Assembly: GCA_022787565.1 (NCBI GenBank)
Contig: JALFVN010000027.1
Coordinates: 1 to 64,000, forward strand
Length of the DNA: 64,000 nucleotides
From: Clostridiales bacterium
GTDB taxonomy: Bacteria > Bacillota > Clostridia > Oscillospirales > Oscillospiraceae
Direction of reading: 5' to 3'
Shown here one piece after another: positions 41,231 to 49,679 of this stretch. Position numbers and translations under genes: made by a program. A model generated the notes under the pieces. That model was not told the DNA's origin, did no database searches, and saw nothing but the letters and a program-made list of their open reading frames with translations. How positions within the stretch are numbered: position 1 is the stretch's first letter; each line of letters opens with the position of its first letter.

Positions 41231-41557
41231 TTAGAAGCTGTCAAGAAAATCGAGCATTGCTTCTTCGGATTCTGCCTTGCTTTCCTTTTCGGCGGGTGTT
41301 TGTGCAACAGGCTGTTGCACCAGTTGTAATAAGCCACCAAGGGGATTGACTTTTGCGGTTTCTTCTCGGATTGTTGAGATAACCCTTTCGAGGAAAGCTT
41401 CTTCATCTGCTTTAGTTTTGGACAGCTCCACATATCCGCAGATAGCAGAAATGACCGCCTTGCTGTATGAAACCTCTGCGTTTTGCAGATACTCGTAAGC
41501 CTTGCGGTCATTTTCTTTACTCAGATTTAAGCGGACTTTTACATTCTTAACGCTCAT
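41231..41557 (-). CDS. ParR-like adaptor protein
   Basis: 108 residues. The N-terminus (VRLNLSKENDRKAYEYLQNAEVSYSKAVISAICGYVEL) fits a ribbon-helix-helix DNA-binding domain as in ParR; the C-terminus is acidic with EEAMLDFLDSF, similar to the short tail by which ParR contacts the filament end. Its ATG overlaps the stop of the ParM-like gene by 4 bases. It probably binds a centromere-like site on the element. ParR is inferred mainly from the gene pair. Confidence 0.7.
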   Translation of the reverse strand: MSVKNVKVRLNLSKENDRKAYEYLQNAEVSYSKAVISAICGYVELSKTKADEEAFLERVISTIREETAKVNPLGGLLQLVQQPVAQTPAEKESKAESEEAMLDFLDSF

Positions 41558-42480
41558 GACACACCACCTTTTCTATTAAGGGTAACAAGTGCCATATATT
41601 CATAGCCTTTGGCGGTGGCACAAATATCCTCGTTGATAATCACTCGGCTTGCATCATACTCAGCAAAGTTGCGAATCAGGCACCCACCGCCGCCGACCAC
41701 ATAGAGTTTCATCAGCTTGGAATCGTATTCGTGTTCACGCAGGCGGCGGAAGATACCGGCGCTGTATTCCTTGGCGATCTTGACAACCGTATCAAGATAC
41801 TGTCCGTCAATATCTGCCGTGCCCTTTTTGAGAATTTCCGTGATTATCGCATCATCAAGGGTTGTATGGTGGTGCTTCATCATCTGCTCACGGATAAGCA
41901 GAGCACATTGATGGGTGCCGTACTTCTCGGTAAACATACGCTGGGCATCAGGTTTCTTGTTTACAATCCGAAGCAGGTTCATTGTACCGTTGCCAATATC
42001 GCAGAGCATATTGACGCCCTTAAAATCACCGAGCCGTTCCGCAACGGCAGCGAACCCCTGTGGGTAGATTTCCGCACCAACAATTTTAACGCGGTATTCG
42101 GTGTTTCGGAAAGTAAAACTGACCTCGCCGTGCTGAAGCAAATACTTATTAAACTCCGCTTTCTGTTCGCTTACCCAAGTAAGGGGAAGTCCTGCGGCGA
42201 TAAATACAGAAGCCTCGGTGATGCGTTCTCTCCGTAACTCCCGTGCGATAGCGGCAAGGGTGAGTACATAATAGTCCTCGTCAGTAAACTTGTCTGCCAT
42301 AAATTCTTTGTGACCGACGCCGATAGAATAGTATTTGCCGTCCCATTGGAGCAGGTCGCTGACAAAGGTGGGTTCGGTATCAGTTTTCATCACACCTGTA
42401 GAGAAACAGCAATTTGCTGTTTTCATATTCCCATAACCGTGGTCGATACCGATAACGTACATTTCATTAAATTTTCTCAT
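41554..42480 (-). CDS. ParM/StbA-like actin ATPase
   Basis: 308 residues with the actin-fold phosphate motifs: IGIDHGYGNMKTA (phosphate 1), LCDIGNGTMNLLRI (phosphate 2) and LYVVGGGGCLIRNF (adenosine). ParM-type proteins form filaments that push plasmid copies apart. Presence on an integrated element suggests it replicates or is segregated as a circle at some stage (inference). AAAAGGAG is 10 bases before the ATG. Upstream comes the Cys-rich VLP gene, downstream the ParR-like gene. Confidence 0.85.
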   Translation of the reverse strand: MRKFNEMYVIGIDHGYGNMKTANCCFSTGVMKTDTEPTFVSDLLQWDGKYYSIGVGHKEFMADKFTDEDYYVLTLAAIARELRRERITEASVFIAAGLPLTWVSEQKAEFNKYLLQHGEVSFTFRNTEYRVKIVGAEIYPQGFAAVAERLGDFKGVNMLCDIGNGTMNLLRIVNKKPDAQRMFTEKYGTHQCALLIREQMMKHHHTTLDDAIITEILKKGTADIDGQYLDTVVKIAKEYSAGIFRRLREHEYDSKLMKLYVVGGGGCLIRNFAEYDASRVIINEDICATAKGYEYMALVTLNRKGGVS

Positions 42481-42499
42481 AATTTCATTTCTCCTTTTC

Positions 42500-42730
42500 T
42501 TACTTCAATTTGTTGTGCTTTTTGATTTGTTCGTACAGCTCTTTATCGGCGGGTAATACTGCTTTTTTGAAATAGTTGCAGTAAATCCCGTAGATAGAGA
42601 TAAGTTGCACGCAGCGGTGTGCTTCGCCATCGTCAAGCAGGATGCAGTTGCCGTCCTTATCACAGTTGGCGCACAGCGAATTAACAAGACGGTGAACCTT
42701 CTCCGCCTGCTTTGGTGTAGTCTTCATCAT
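42500..42730 (-). CDS. Cysteine-rich VLP-domain protein
   Basis: 76 residues with the pattern of this small domain, which is common in clostridial mobile elements: VHRLVNSLCANCDKDGNCILLDDGEAHRCVQ, then Cys and AVLPADKELYEQI near the end. The cysteines suggest a metal-binding or structural role; function is unknown. GGAGG is 8 bases before the ATG at 42730. First gene of the parM-parR unit. Confidence 0.82.
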   Translation of the reverse strand: MMKTTPKQAEKVHRLVNSLCANCDKDGNCILLDDGEAHRCVQLISIYGIYCNYFKKAVLPADKELYEQIKKHNKLK

Positions 42731-42766
42731 AGACCTTTCCTCCTTTCCATTTTCGGGCAGCAAAAA

Positions 42767-42788
42767 AGCCGCCGGCTTCCCGACGGCT
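42767..42788 (-). terminator. Terminator hairpin in the leader of the VLP-parM-parR genes
   Basis: Minus strand AGCCGTCGG-GAAG-CCGGCGGCT then TTTTTT. No gene lies upstream on this strand, so it would stop transcription before the VLP gene; a likely promoter (TTGCTG, 17 bases, TATTCT) lies about 50 bases further up. Possible attenuation. Confidence 0.65.
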
Positions 42789-43058
42789 GTGCCCGTGTAT
42801 TTGTGAGGTTTTCGCTCCCTCTACTTTATAGAATACGGAGATAAAGGTCTAACAGCAAGTATTACGCAACTCAAATTAAACGATTGGCGCAACTGTTCAT
42901 AAAGCATTGAAAATACTGTATTATTATGATATACTATATTGAAATCAAACTTTCTAAATGGTGTTGCAACTGAAAAATTCAAAACTTTTTTGATTTTTTG
43001 CAAAGGGATATTTATTGGACACTTGATATGTTAGAATTAGGATGGAGGGCAAGAAGCT
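42789..43058. other. Divergent promoter region between the VLP and DUF6076 genes
   Basis: AT-rich and without genes. It holds the minus-strand promoter candidate for the VLP-parM-parR genes and the plus-strand promoter at 42907-42935. Confidence 0.6.
42907..42935 (+). promoter_or_regulatory. Promoter of the DUF6076/sigma operon
   Basis: TTGAAA (42907-42912), 17 bases, TATACT (42930-42935). Confidence 0.75.
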
Positions 43059-44201
43059 ATGCGTGAAAAGGTTGACTATTTTACCGCAGACTACCGTGAC
43101 GGCAGAGTACATATCGGCGGCAAGGTATATCAGGCAGGGTATTTCGCCACCCATCTGCTGAATCAATTTTACGAAAATGACACCGCCGCCCGTATTTCCG
43201 TGTTCACAACGGATAATTGGCATTTAGAGCAAACGCTTGAAATCGGGTATATGGATAAGAAAGATTTTCTCGAAACCGGCGAGCGTATGCTGAACATCTT
43301 TAAGGCACTCCCATGGCTCGGCCCCTTTAATATGCTCGACACCAAAGCGGAACGGGAACGTGTGGCAAATCTCTTTACCGAAGAAATCTATACAAAGATA
43401 ACGGAATATTGGAAATGTAAAGCAGAAATCTATTCTATGACCGATGAGCAGGCGTTTCTTGACCTTGTCCCCAAGTCCTACAATAAGGAATTTATGACAG
43501 AAGCACGGGACTTGCTTAATGAGGTTTTCTTCACATTGGATTTCTATAATGATCTGACAGAGGATATGCGTAGCGCTTTTTACGCCCTGCGGAAATTTGT
43601 TTCCCGTACAGACGAGGCAGAGCGATTTGACGAGGAACATCTGCTCCCCATAGCGTTAGAGGTATTCGGTAAAGCTCCTTTCCCTGTGCAAACGGAATAT
43701 GTAGGTATCAAGAAATCCAGCCGCAGTAAAACGGCAACGGTGGCACGGCGGTTATATTTTGAAAGTTATTTCAGTTTTATCATAACAGATTTCTTTGAAG
43801 GTCTGCATCATGGACATTATCCGAGGCAATGCGAAATCTGCAAAAAGTATTTCCTTATGACCTCTGCCCGAAAGCAAAAATACTGTAACGGTATTTCTCC
43901 CTATGAGTATAACGGCGAAAAGAAAACTTGCAGACAATATGCCGTTATAATGGGCAAAAAGGAAAAAGTGGATGCACACCCGGTTCTGAGCATTCATAAA
44001 AAGCGTTGTAACTGCATCCGAGCCGAACTGTCCAAAGGTACGATAACAAGACAATTTGCAACGGCGGCGAAAGAAATTGCGGATGAGCTGAAAACATTGG
44101 CGATACACGGGGATGAATACACCGCCGAACAGTTCAAAAAGGATATGACACGGGAAGCGTTATATGCGCTGACCGACAAACGATTGAAGGAGCGGCAGTA
44201 A
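43059..44201 (+). CDS. DUF6076-like protein with zinc finger
   Basis: 380 residues. I recognise the general DUF6076-type of clostridial elements, without known function. The central to C-terminal zinc-finger-like segment CEICKKYFLMTSARKQKYC near residue 265-285 resembles CGNR-type fingers, and further cysteines follow (CRQY, CNCIR). GGAGGGC precedes the ATG by about 9 bases. It is followed 21 bases later by the sigma-like gene in the same transcript, suggesting a joint regulatory role. Confidence 0.7.
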   Translation: MREKVDYFTADYRDGRVHIGGKVYQAGYFATHLLNQFYENDTAARISVFTTDNWHLEQTLEIGYMDKKDFLETGERMLNIFKALPWLGPFNMLDTKAERERVANLFTEEIYTKITEYWKCKAEIYSMTDEQAFLDLVPKSYNKEFMTEARDLLNEVFFTLDFYNDLTEDMRSAFYALRKFVSRTDEAERFDEEHLLPIALEVFGKAPFPVQTEYVGIKKSSRSKTATVARRLYFESYFSFIITDFFEGLHHGHYPRQCEICKKYFLMTSARKQKYCNGISPYEYNGEKKTCRQYAVIMGKKEKVDAHPVLSIHKKRCNCIRAELSKGTITRQFATAAKEIADELKTLAIHGDEYTAEQFKKDMTREALYALTDKRLKERQ

Positions 44202-44222
44202 AACAGATGGGAGGTGAGTGCC

Positions 44223-45092
44223 GTGAAGGAATGGCAAAAGGAATTATATATCTACCGTCTTTCACCGGCGCCGCCGAAAAAAGACGATTTACAGGAGTAT
44301 ATTGATTTATACCTTGCCGAAAAAGACGAAACATATCTGTCTTGGTTTCTGCATTACTATGAGCCTACACTGAATACCACCGTTATGGGTATCGTACAGC
44401 GGTATTCGATGTTCGGGCATTTTCTTGATATAAAGGAAGCGTGTGTGCTCGGCATTCTGCGGGCGTTGGAGGACTATCCGAAAGATTGGGATGCACCTTT
44501 TATAACCTACAAAACCCGTATTATGTGGGAGGAAATTCACAGTTATATCCGTACAATGCGGACAGGCTTTACGGTGCAGAGTGACGATGAGTACCGCAAC
44601 CTGAGAAACATTATGCGGCTATATACCGCCTACAACAGCAAAGGTGATCCCGACACCTTAAAGAAGATTTCCGACGAGGTAGGTTTGTCCGGAAAGACTG
44701 TAAATGAGATTCTGCGAAGCGGCTTTCACAATATGCAGTTCATTGACTTTTACCGCAGTTATGCTGATGAGGACAGCGAAGAAAGCCGTGAAGATGTAAC
44801 CTGCGATTATACCTTTGAACCTTGCCGTGAGCTGATGCGTGCAGAACAGACCCATGCGGTATTCGGTGCATTAGACGAGCTTTCTTACCGTGAGCGTGAG
44901 GTCATACGCTCACACATCGGTTTTTGCCCCGATTGCCACAGTATGAAAAGTCCCAAGTTCAGACCGCACACATTCCAAGAGATTGCTTACAAAAACGAGC
45001 TATCCTCCGCAGAAGCGGCGGAGAACATCTACCACAAGGGTCTTGCGAAGATGAAAGACAAACTGCAAAAGAAAGGTATATTCCATCCATAA
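44223..45092 (+). CDS. Sigma-70-like factor with CPDC insertion
   Basis: 289 residues. A region-2-like core (NTTVMGIVQRYSMFGHFLDIKEACVLGILRALEDYP...FITYKTRIMWEEIHSYIR), a region-3-like helix (PDTLKKISDEVGLSGKTVNEIL) and a region-4-like end (GALDELSYREREVIRSH...TFQEIAYKNELSSAEAAENIYHKGLAKMKDKL) are visible. Region 4 is interrupted by about 20 residues with CPDC. GGGAGGTG is 7 bases from a GTG at 44223, preferred over the GTG at 44214. It may direct RNA polymerase to element genes. Confidence 0.75.
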   Translation: MKEWQKELYIYRLSPAPPKKDDLQEYIDLYLAEKDETYLSWFLHYYEPTLNTTVMGIVQRYSMFGHFLDIKEACVLGILRALEDYPKDWDAPFITYKTRIMWEEIHSYIRTMRTGFTVQSDDEYRNLRNIMRLYTAYNSKGDPDTLKKISDEVGLSGKTVNEILRSGFHNMQFIDFYRSYADEDSEESREDVTCDYTFEPCRELMRAEQTHAVFGALDELSYREREVIRSHIGFCPDCHSMKSPKFRPHTFQEIAYKNELSSAEAAENIYHKGLAKMKDKLQKKGIFHP

Positions 45093-45098
45093 AGCACG

Positions 45099-45127
45099 AA
45101 AGGCGCCGCATTTTTGCGACGCCTTTT
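45099..45127 (+). terminator. Terminator of the DUF6076/sigma operon
   Basis: AAAGGCGCCGC-ATTTTT-GCGACGCCTTT, then T residues. Confidence 0.85.
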
Positions 45128-45136
45128 CAGTATTCC

Positions 45137-45418
45137 TTATAATTTGCGAATATGTTCTTCGATCTGCTTTATAACTTCAATTAACACTGCATCGCTTTGT
45201 CCTGTTGGGTCTTGAAGTTTCCGATTATTATCAAAAGATATGCCGCTGTACAAACATCCGACATCACAGCCAATTGAGATTACAATATCCGTAGCAGGAA
45301 TTTTATTAAAGGTTTTACTGTGTTGAGTTTGTTCCATATCTATAGAGATATGCGGTGTATCCGTTATCGCTTTCTTTAAAATCCGCATCAATTTCATACA
45401 AGGGTGCAAAGATAACAA
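45137..45418 (-). pseudogene. Arsenate reductase (ArsC, LMW-PTP type), C-terminal fragment
   Basis: 93 residues are open. From about residue 25 the frame fits the C-terminal two thirds of thioredoxin-coupled arsenate reductases: SKTFNKIPATDIVISIGCDVGC and LQDPTGQSDAVLIEVIKQIEEHIRKL. The N-terminal catalytic loop (Cys-X5-Arg) is missing and no matching frame is found upstream, so it is most likely a broken gene. No other arsenic resistance genes are near. Its location between the element core and the cargo suggests a remnant of older cargo. Confidence 0.55.
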
Positions 45419-45534
45419 GAGTCTGCTCTATGACACATATACAAAGAGCAATAGGTCCGAAAAGGCTAAAGCAATACGGACTTTTTCAATGTTATATTAC
45501 TACGGCGAAAGGAGTATTACTTGTTAAGTTTATT

Positions 45535-45614
45535 GAACCACTGTGTACCAAATGGTATGCACGGTAGTGTGAGAGAGAGAATTTCTCAAGTAAGAAAAAT
45601 TCCTCCTACTCGAT
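45535..45614 (+). other. Relic of a group II intron 3' end (domains V-VI like)
   Basis: GAACCACTGTGTACC-AAAT-GGTATGCACGG forms a domain-V-like hairpin (GTG/CAC and TACC/GGTA with a TG bulge), followed by TAGTGTGAGAG and a second weak hairpin ending CTACTCGATT, as at the 3' ends of many bacterial group II introns. No reverse transcriptase frame is present. From memory of such sequences only. Confidence 0.4.
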
Positions 45615-45851
45615 TGGGAAGTATGCAAAACTTAAAAAGTTTGTGAGTAATCGGAGAAAACGTCTTCGCTCAGTATGGATGTTGCCGTGAGTATGCATTT
45701 TGACAAGAATGGGAGTAAAAAACGGGTACGACTTTTGCCTTATCTATCTGCAACGCCGGAGCCAGTCGTAACCCCAAAACGCGGTTTGCAAAAGTCACAC
45801 CAACAGATGACATTAAAAATCAAAAAATTTACGAATATCGTAAAATTATTC

Positions 45852-45880
45852 TTGACATGTCTTAGCTACGGTGATATACT
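45852..45880 (+). promoter_or_regulatory. Promoter of the CPBP cargo operon
   Basis: TTGACA (45852-45857), 17 bases, TATACT (45875-45880). Confidence 0.85.
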
Positions 45881-45936
45881 TTGTTTAACGATTTTCATTA
45901 AATAATTAACGCTAACAGCACTTGGAGGTAGTTTGT

Positions 45937-47211
45937 ATGGAAAAGTTCGTAAAGCACAGATTTCTAAACAGCGTGTTGTTTACTGCGCTGTTTGTTCCGC
46001 TGGGCTTTTTTCTTCTGCGCGATACCATTGCAGCAATAACCGGAATCATGTTTGAGTCCATTGGCGGAAAAGAGTCGTTTCTGTATCAGATTAACGAAGA
46101 CATTGCAAGGCTGATCATCGCCGGCCTGTTAATACTTATCATGCCGCTCTTTTTCAGGGGAAAATGCAATTTTGGATTCAAGGGCGGGAAGCTGGCACTG
46201 GGTATTTGTCTTGCCCTGCCGGAACTTATCGTTCCTGTATGGAACCTGTTGCAGATCAAGGTTTATGAGGCTCCTCTTGTTACCGGAGTCGCTGCCGTGG
46301 CTGCCGCGATCATGCACGGAATCGGGCCGGGCGTGTCTGAGGAGGTCTTTTGCCGGGGCTTCACCGTATCCAATCTAATGCGTATTTGGAAGGATAAGCC
46401 GAACAGGATCTTTCGCTGTATGCTGGTTTCCGGGGTTTCTTTCGGTCTTCTACATGCACTCAATGCCATCGCCACAGGCGATGTTTTTGCGGCGCTGATT
46501 CAAGTTATCTATACCGCCTCTATTGGCATGTTGGACGGTGCTATCTACCTTCGCTCACGAAACCTGTGGGGCGTGATCCTCATGCACACCCTGACTGATG
46601 TTTCCGCTTTCCTTGCTGTATTTGAAAGCAATGCCACCGGCATGGATATTATATTCTGTGTCTTCGGCTCGCTGCTGTTTATTGCCCTTGCCCTTTATTT
46701 GATTCGGCCTGCAAAACGGGCGGAGATCGACGAACTGTGGGCGGAGGACTGGTCCTTTGGGGATGAAGACGGAAAAAAGCGCATTAGTGCAAAGGTGGCT
46801 GCAATTCTGACCGCCGTTCTGGTTGTTACTTTTGCCGCATCCCTCGGTGTTACAATCTATCAGGCAAAAATGGGATATGATATTCCGTTTTTCCCCGCAT
46901 CTGAAAATGCACTCGATAAAGATGTGCAGTATCAGATTGGCGGAGACGGAAAAGAACTCACCATTTTGCTTCCTTATGAATTCGGCGGAAAATACGACTT
47001 GGAAAACTCCGATCCGGAATCATTTGTTTTGAAAGAGAGCCGGGAAAACGGAGACACCTATCTATTTGTGTTTTCCCACGAAGGCACCAGCACGGAAAAG
47101 GTCAAGATTACCTTCGGGTTGAGGTTAGGTGATATGTCCACCTCTATCAAAAACTATTCGGTATCCGTCAGCTTTAAGGACGATGGAAGTATTTCTACCG
47201 TCGGAGGGTAA
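45937..47211 (+). CDS. CPBP-family intramembrane metalloprotease
   Basis: 424 residues with about eight hydrophobic segments. The CPBP (Abi/CAAX-like) motifs are intact: EEVFCR (E135, E136, R140), FGLLH (H173) and HTLTD (H217, D221). After the membrane core there is a ninth helix (~285-305) and a C-terminal outside domain of about 115 residues rich in beta strands, unusual for this family. Members cleave prenylated or bacteriocin-type peptides or give self-immunity; some act in phage defence. GGAGGT is 8 bases from the ATG at 45937. First of four genes. Confidence 0.85.
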   Translation: MEKFVKHRFLNSVLFTALFVPLGFFLLRDTIAAITGIMFESIGGKESFLYQINEDIARLIIAGLLILIMPLFFRGKCNFGFKGGKLALGICLALPELIVPVWNLLQIKVYEAPLVTGVAAVAAAIMHGIGPGVSEEVFCRGFTVSNLMRIWKDKPNRIFRCMLVSGVSFGLLHALNAIATGDVFAALIQVIYTASIGMLDGAIYLRSRNLWGVILMHTLTDVSAFLAVFESNATGMDIIFCVFGSLLFIALALYLIRPAKRAEIDELWAEDWSFGDEDGKKRISAKVAAILTAVLVVTFAASLGVTIYQAKMGYDIPFFPASENALDKDVQYQIGGDGKELTILLPYEFGGKYDLENSDPESFVLKESRENGDTYLFVFSHEGTSTEKVKITFGLRLGDMSTSIKNYSVSVSFKDDGSISTVGG

Positions 47212-47214
47212 GCT

Positions 47215-47844
47215 ATGAAGAAATTATCCGCTGCGTTCGGAACCCTCCCCATGACATGGCCTGTTGTGTGCGTTTCTGCGGCAATCATCGGGATTTATGT
47301 GGGTGTCATCAATCAAATTCCGATACTTTATGATACTTCTTTTCGGGATATTGCCGTTACATATGAGTGGTGGGTGCTGTTTGCGCTTTTGATCGTGTCA
47401 AACTGCAAGAGCGCCCGTGAGGCAGGCATGAAATGCCTTGTGTTTTTTCTCATCAGTCAACCGATCATTTACCTCGTGGAGCTGCCCATGCTCGGATGGG
47501 ACAAGGCGATGTACTATTACTTGCGCATTTGGCTGCCAATTTCTTTGCTCACACTCCCGGGCGGAGCAGTCGCTTTCTTTGCCAAAAAGCAGAATGTGTT
47601 GGGTGCGGTAATTCTCGGTATCGGCAATACCATTGTTGCCCTGATGGGAGTAAGCTATTTTCTGAAATTGTACAGTGCGTTCCCTCGGCACTTGCTGACG
47701 GTCGTTTCCTGTGCTGCGATCATTGCCGTTCTTCTTATGGGGATGCAGCAGAAGTGGAAGACAAGATTTCTGTCGGCGGCAACGACTGTACTGCTGACAG
47801 CAGGTGTTATTATTTGGGCTGTGCTCAATGAACGAGTGATCTAA
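47215..47844 (+). CDS. Unrecognised six-helix membrane protein
   Basis: 209 residues with about six hydrophobic segments, a basic cytoplasmic C-terminal loop and no recognised motif. It starts 3 bases after the CPBP protease gene, with GGAGGGT just before the ATG, so the two are made together and may interact. It could be the substrate, a partner, or an immunity component for the protease (inference). No family assigned. Confidence 0.7.
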   Translation: MKKLSAAFGTLPMTWPVVCVSAAIIGIYVGVINQIPILYDTSFRDIAVTYEWWVLFALLIVSNCKSAREAGMKCLVFFLISQPIIYLVELPMLGWDKAMYYYLRIWLPISLLTLPGGAVAFFAKKQNVLGAVILGIGNTIVALMGVSYFLKLYSAFPRHLLTVVSCAAIIAVLLMGMQQKWKTRFLSAATTVLLTAGVIIWAVLNERVI

Positions 47845-47875
47845 CAATCGAAATCTAAAAATTAGGAGGAGTAAT

Positions 47876-48637
47876 ATGAATTCCAACACTATTGCAAAAT
47901 TCCACCTGTTCGGCAAGGTGGGAAAAATCGTTATGACAGTTTTATCCGTAATCGCAGCGCTTATAACAGTTAGCTGCTGCATTGCGACTGCTTTTGTAGC
48001 AACGCTCCCGAAGGATGCTCTGACGGTTCGTGTGGTCGAGCACGCTGAATTCCGCTTTAACAAAGCAAGCTTTGATACGCTGTGGAGCATCCTCGGCGGA
48101 AGCTTTACCTATTCGGGAAAAGAGTTCCCGGAGTATATGCTTGAGGATAGCGAAAAGAAAGCCATCCCACCCGAAAATCAGGAGTTCCAAGCCGAACTGA
48201 AGATTTTCAACCAGTCATACGCCTCGGCGGAAATACACTCTGACGAAACCGCCAAAGTCATGGAGGCGGATACGTCCCCTGAGGAATATAATGTAAAAGA
48301 TTTGGTAACGGTATTTATTTTTCTGACGGTGTTTTCGGCATCTGCAGCTGCTGCGCTTTGGATGCTGAGAAGGCTGTTCGCGGTGCTGACGAAGTGTGAA
48401 TCGCCCTTTTGCTGTGAAGTTGTAAATAGAATGAGAAGCTTTGGTTTTTCTCTTCTTCCTGTTGCAGTGTTCGCCTCTATCGGTGAAACGATGCTGGAAA
48501 GCTTCTTGACCGCCGGAAAAAGCACAAATGTCAGTATTCAATGGGGCATTTTGATTGCTTTTGTTGTAACTATGGCCTTGGTGGCTGTTTTCAAGTATGG
48601 TGTTCAGTTGCAGAAAGAATCGGATGAGACCCTGTAA
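47876..48637 (+). CDS. DUF2975-family membrane protein
   Basis: 253 residues: a hydrophobic segment at 20-42, an outside region of about 90 residues, then three helices (~140-165, ~190-212, ~222-243) with the conserved loop LFAVLTKCESPFCCEVVNRMRSFGFSLL. DUF2975 proteins are almost always followed by a YozG-type Cro/CI regulator, as here. AGGAGG lies before the ATG. The pair is thought to be a membrane-linked regulatory unit; the signal is unknown. Confidence 0.8.
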   Translation: MNSNTIAKFHLFGKVGKIVMTVLSVIAALITVSCCIATAFVATLPKDALTVRVVEHAEFRFNKASFDTLWSILGGSFTYSGKEFPEYMLEDSEKKAIPPENQEFQAELKIFNQSYASAEIHSDETAKVMEADTSPEEYNVKDLVTVFIFLTVFSASAAAALWMLRRLFAVLTKCESPFCCEVVNRMRSFGFSLLPVAVFASIGETMLESFLTAGKSTNVSIQWGILIAFVVTMALVAVFKYGVQLQKESDETL

Positions 48638-48649
48638 GGAGGCGGAGAG

Positions 48650-48871
48650 ATGGGACACATCATTTTGCGGTTAGACCGTGTCATGGCTGACAGAAAAATG
48701 AGCCTGAATGAATTATCGGCAAGAGTTGGCGTTGCCAATGTGAATTTATCCAAGATGAAGAACGGCCATATCAGCGCCATCCGCTTTTCCACACTGGCGG
48801 CTATCTGTGATGTCCTAAAATGCCAGCCGGGAGACATCTTGGAATACAGCCCTGAAGAAAAAAATAACTAA
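48650..48871 (+). CDS. YozG-like Cro/CI-family regulator
   Basis: 73 residues, a single helix-turn-helix: MADRKMSLNELSARVGVANVNLSKMKNGHISAIRFSTLAAICDVLKCQPGDILEY. It is the usual partner of DUF2975 proteins. AGGAGG lies 6 bases before the ATG. Last gene of the cargo operon; it may repress the operon's own promoter. Confidence 0.88.
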   Translation: MGHIILRLDRVMADRKMSLNELSARVGVANVNLSKMKNGHISAIRFSTLAAICDVLKCQPGDILEYSPEEKNN

Positions 48872-48886
48872 ATTCTAAAAAGCTAA

Positions 48887-48923
48887 AGGCCGCCAGACTC
48901 AAATGAGACTTGACGGTCTTTTT
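48887..48923 (+). terminator. Terminator of the CPBP cargo operon
   Basis: AAAGGCCGCCAGACTC pairs with GAGACTTGACGGTCTTT with mismatches, then TTTTGT. Confidence 0.7.
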
Positions 48924-49006
48924 GTCAAACTGATAAAGCAAGCAAACTGAATTTGGTATAATTTAACAGTATAGACGGCAAAGATTTCCCTGACGCCATT
49001 TCTGCT

Positions 49007-49384
49007 TTAGGTGTAAATCAAATCGTTGTTTACAATTTCTGCGGCTCTGCTGCGGATGTTATTCATTTGAACAACCCATTTCATTTGATTATCCGCTTTG
49101 AGTTTCTCGGTAACACCTTCATGCTCTGCCATCTGTTTTATTAGTCGAGAAAACATTTCTTCTGCCTGCTTGTCAATGTCAACAAGGTAACCATTCAGCT
49201 TACCGCTTGTCAGGAGATTGATGTAAAGCACCTTGCGGTGTTGCCTGATGTACCGCAAATGTCGCTGTCCCCATACACCGATAGGATGTTGTTCTTCCTC
49301 CGGCAACTTCAAGCAGGGAATGTAATAGTCGCCTTGAAGTTCATACCAAAGACCGTTCTTTTCATCATAAATAACCTTTTCCAT
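49007..49384 (-). CDS. TnpV-family transposon protein
   Basis: 125 residues. YDEKNGLWYELQGDYYIPCLKLPEEEQHPIGVWGQRHLRYIRQHRKVLYINLLTSGKL matches TnpV, first described on Tn4451; its function in transposition is not settled. AAGGAGG is 7 bases before the ATG at 49384. It follows a 60-residue gene by 2 bases on the same strand. A family marker for Tn4451-like elements. Confidence 0.85.
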   Translation of the reverse strand: MEKVIYDEKNGLWYELQGDYYIPCLKLPEEEQHPIGVWGQRHLRYIRQHRKVLYINLLTSGKLNGYLVDIDKQAEEMFSRLIKQMAEHEGVTEKLKADNQMKWVVQMNNIRSRAAEIVNNDLIYT

Positions 49385-49386
49385 AA

Positions 49387-49569
49387 TCACGCCTCCTTGT
49401 AAATTACTTTGAATTTCTTTTGTTTTGCACCAATGATTTTAAGCAGAACCTCGTCCACCGCATCGGTATACTTACCGTCAGCAATAAGCTTGTTTCTTAA
49501 TTTGTTCAGGCTCTCAATCATAAGCCGATGTTCTTGAGCGTTTAGTGCAAGATAGTATTTTTGCTTCAT
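49387..49569 (-). CDS. Small 60-residue element protein
   Basis: 60 residues, helical and charged (KYYLALNAQEHRLMIESLNKLRNKLIADGKYTDAVDEVLLKII). GAGGAGG lies 7 bases before the ATG at 49569. It lies 2 bases upstream of tnpV and is probably co-transcribed. No function known. Confidence 0.7.
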   Translation of the reverse strand: MKQKYYLALNAQEHRLMIESLNKLRNKLIADGKYTDAVDEVLLKIIGAKQKKFKVIYKEA

Positions 49570-49679
49570 AACCGGTCCTCCTCTCATTTCTGCAATTATT
49601 GTAGTATAGGAAATCACAAAAATCGAATGTGCGGATAAAAAATGAGCGTACCCACCGTTTTATGTGAGTACGCTCAATG

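Larger units (their letters stand above)
45419..45936. other. Gene-poor junction between element core and cargo
   Basis: 518 bases. It contains the group II intron-like relic and the cargo promoter. Short open frames here lack binding sites and coding character. Confidence 0.6.

Noticed and set aside
45675-45905. 76-codon open frame before the CPBP gene
   Set aside because: No ribosome binding site, overlaps the cargo promoter, and no protein-like pattern.
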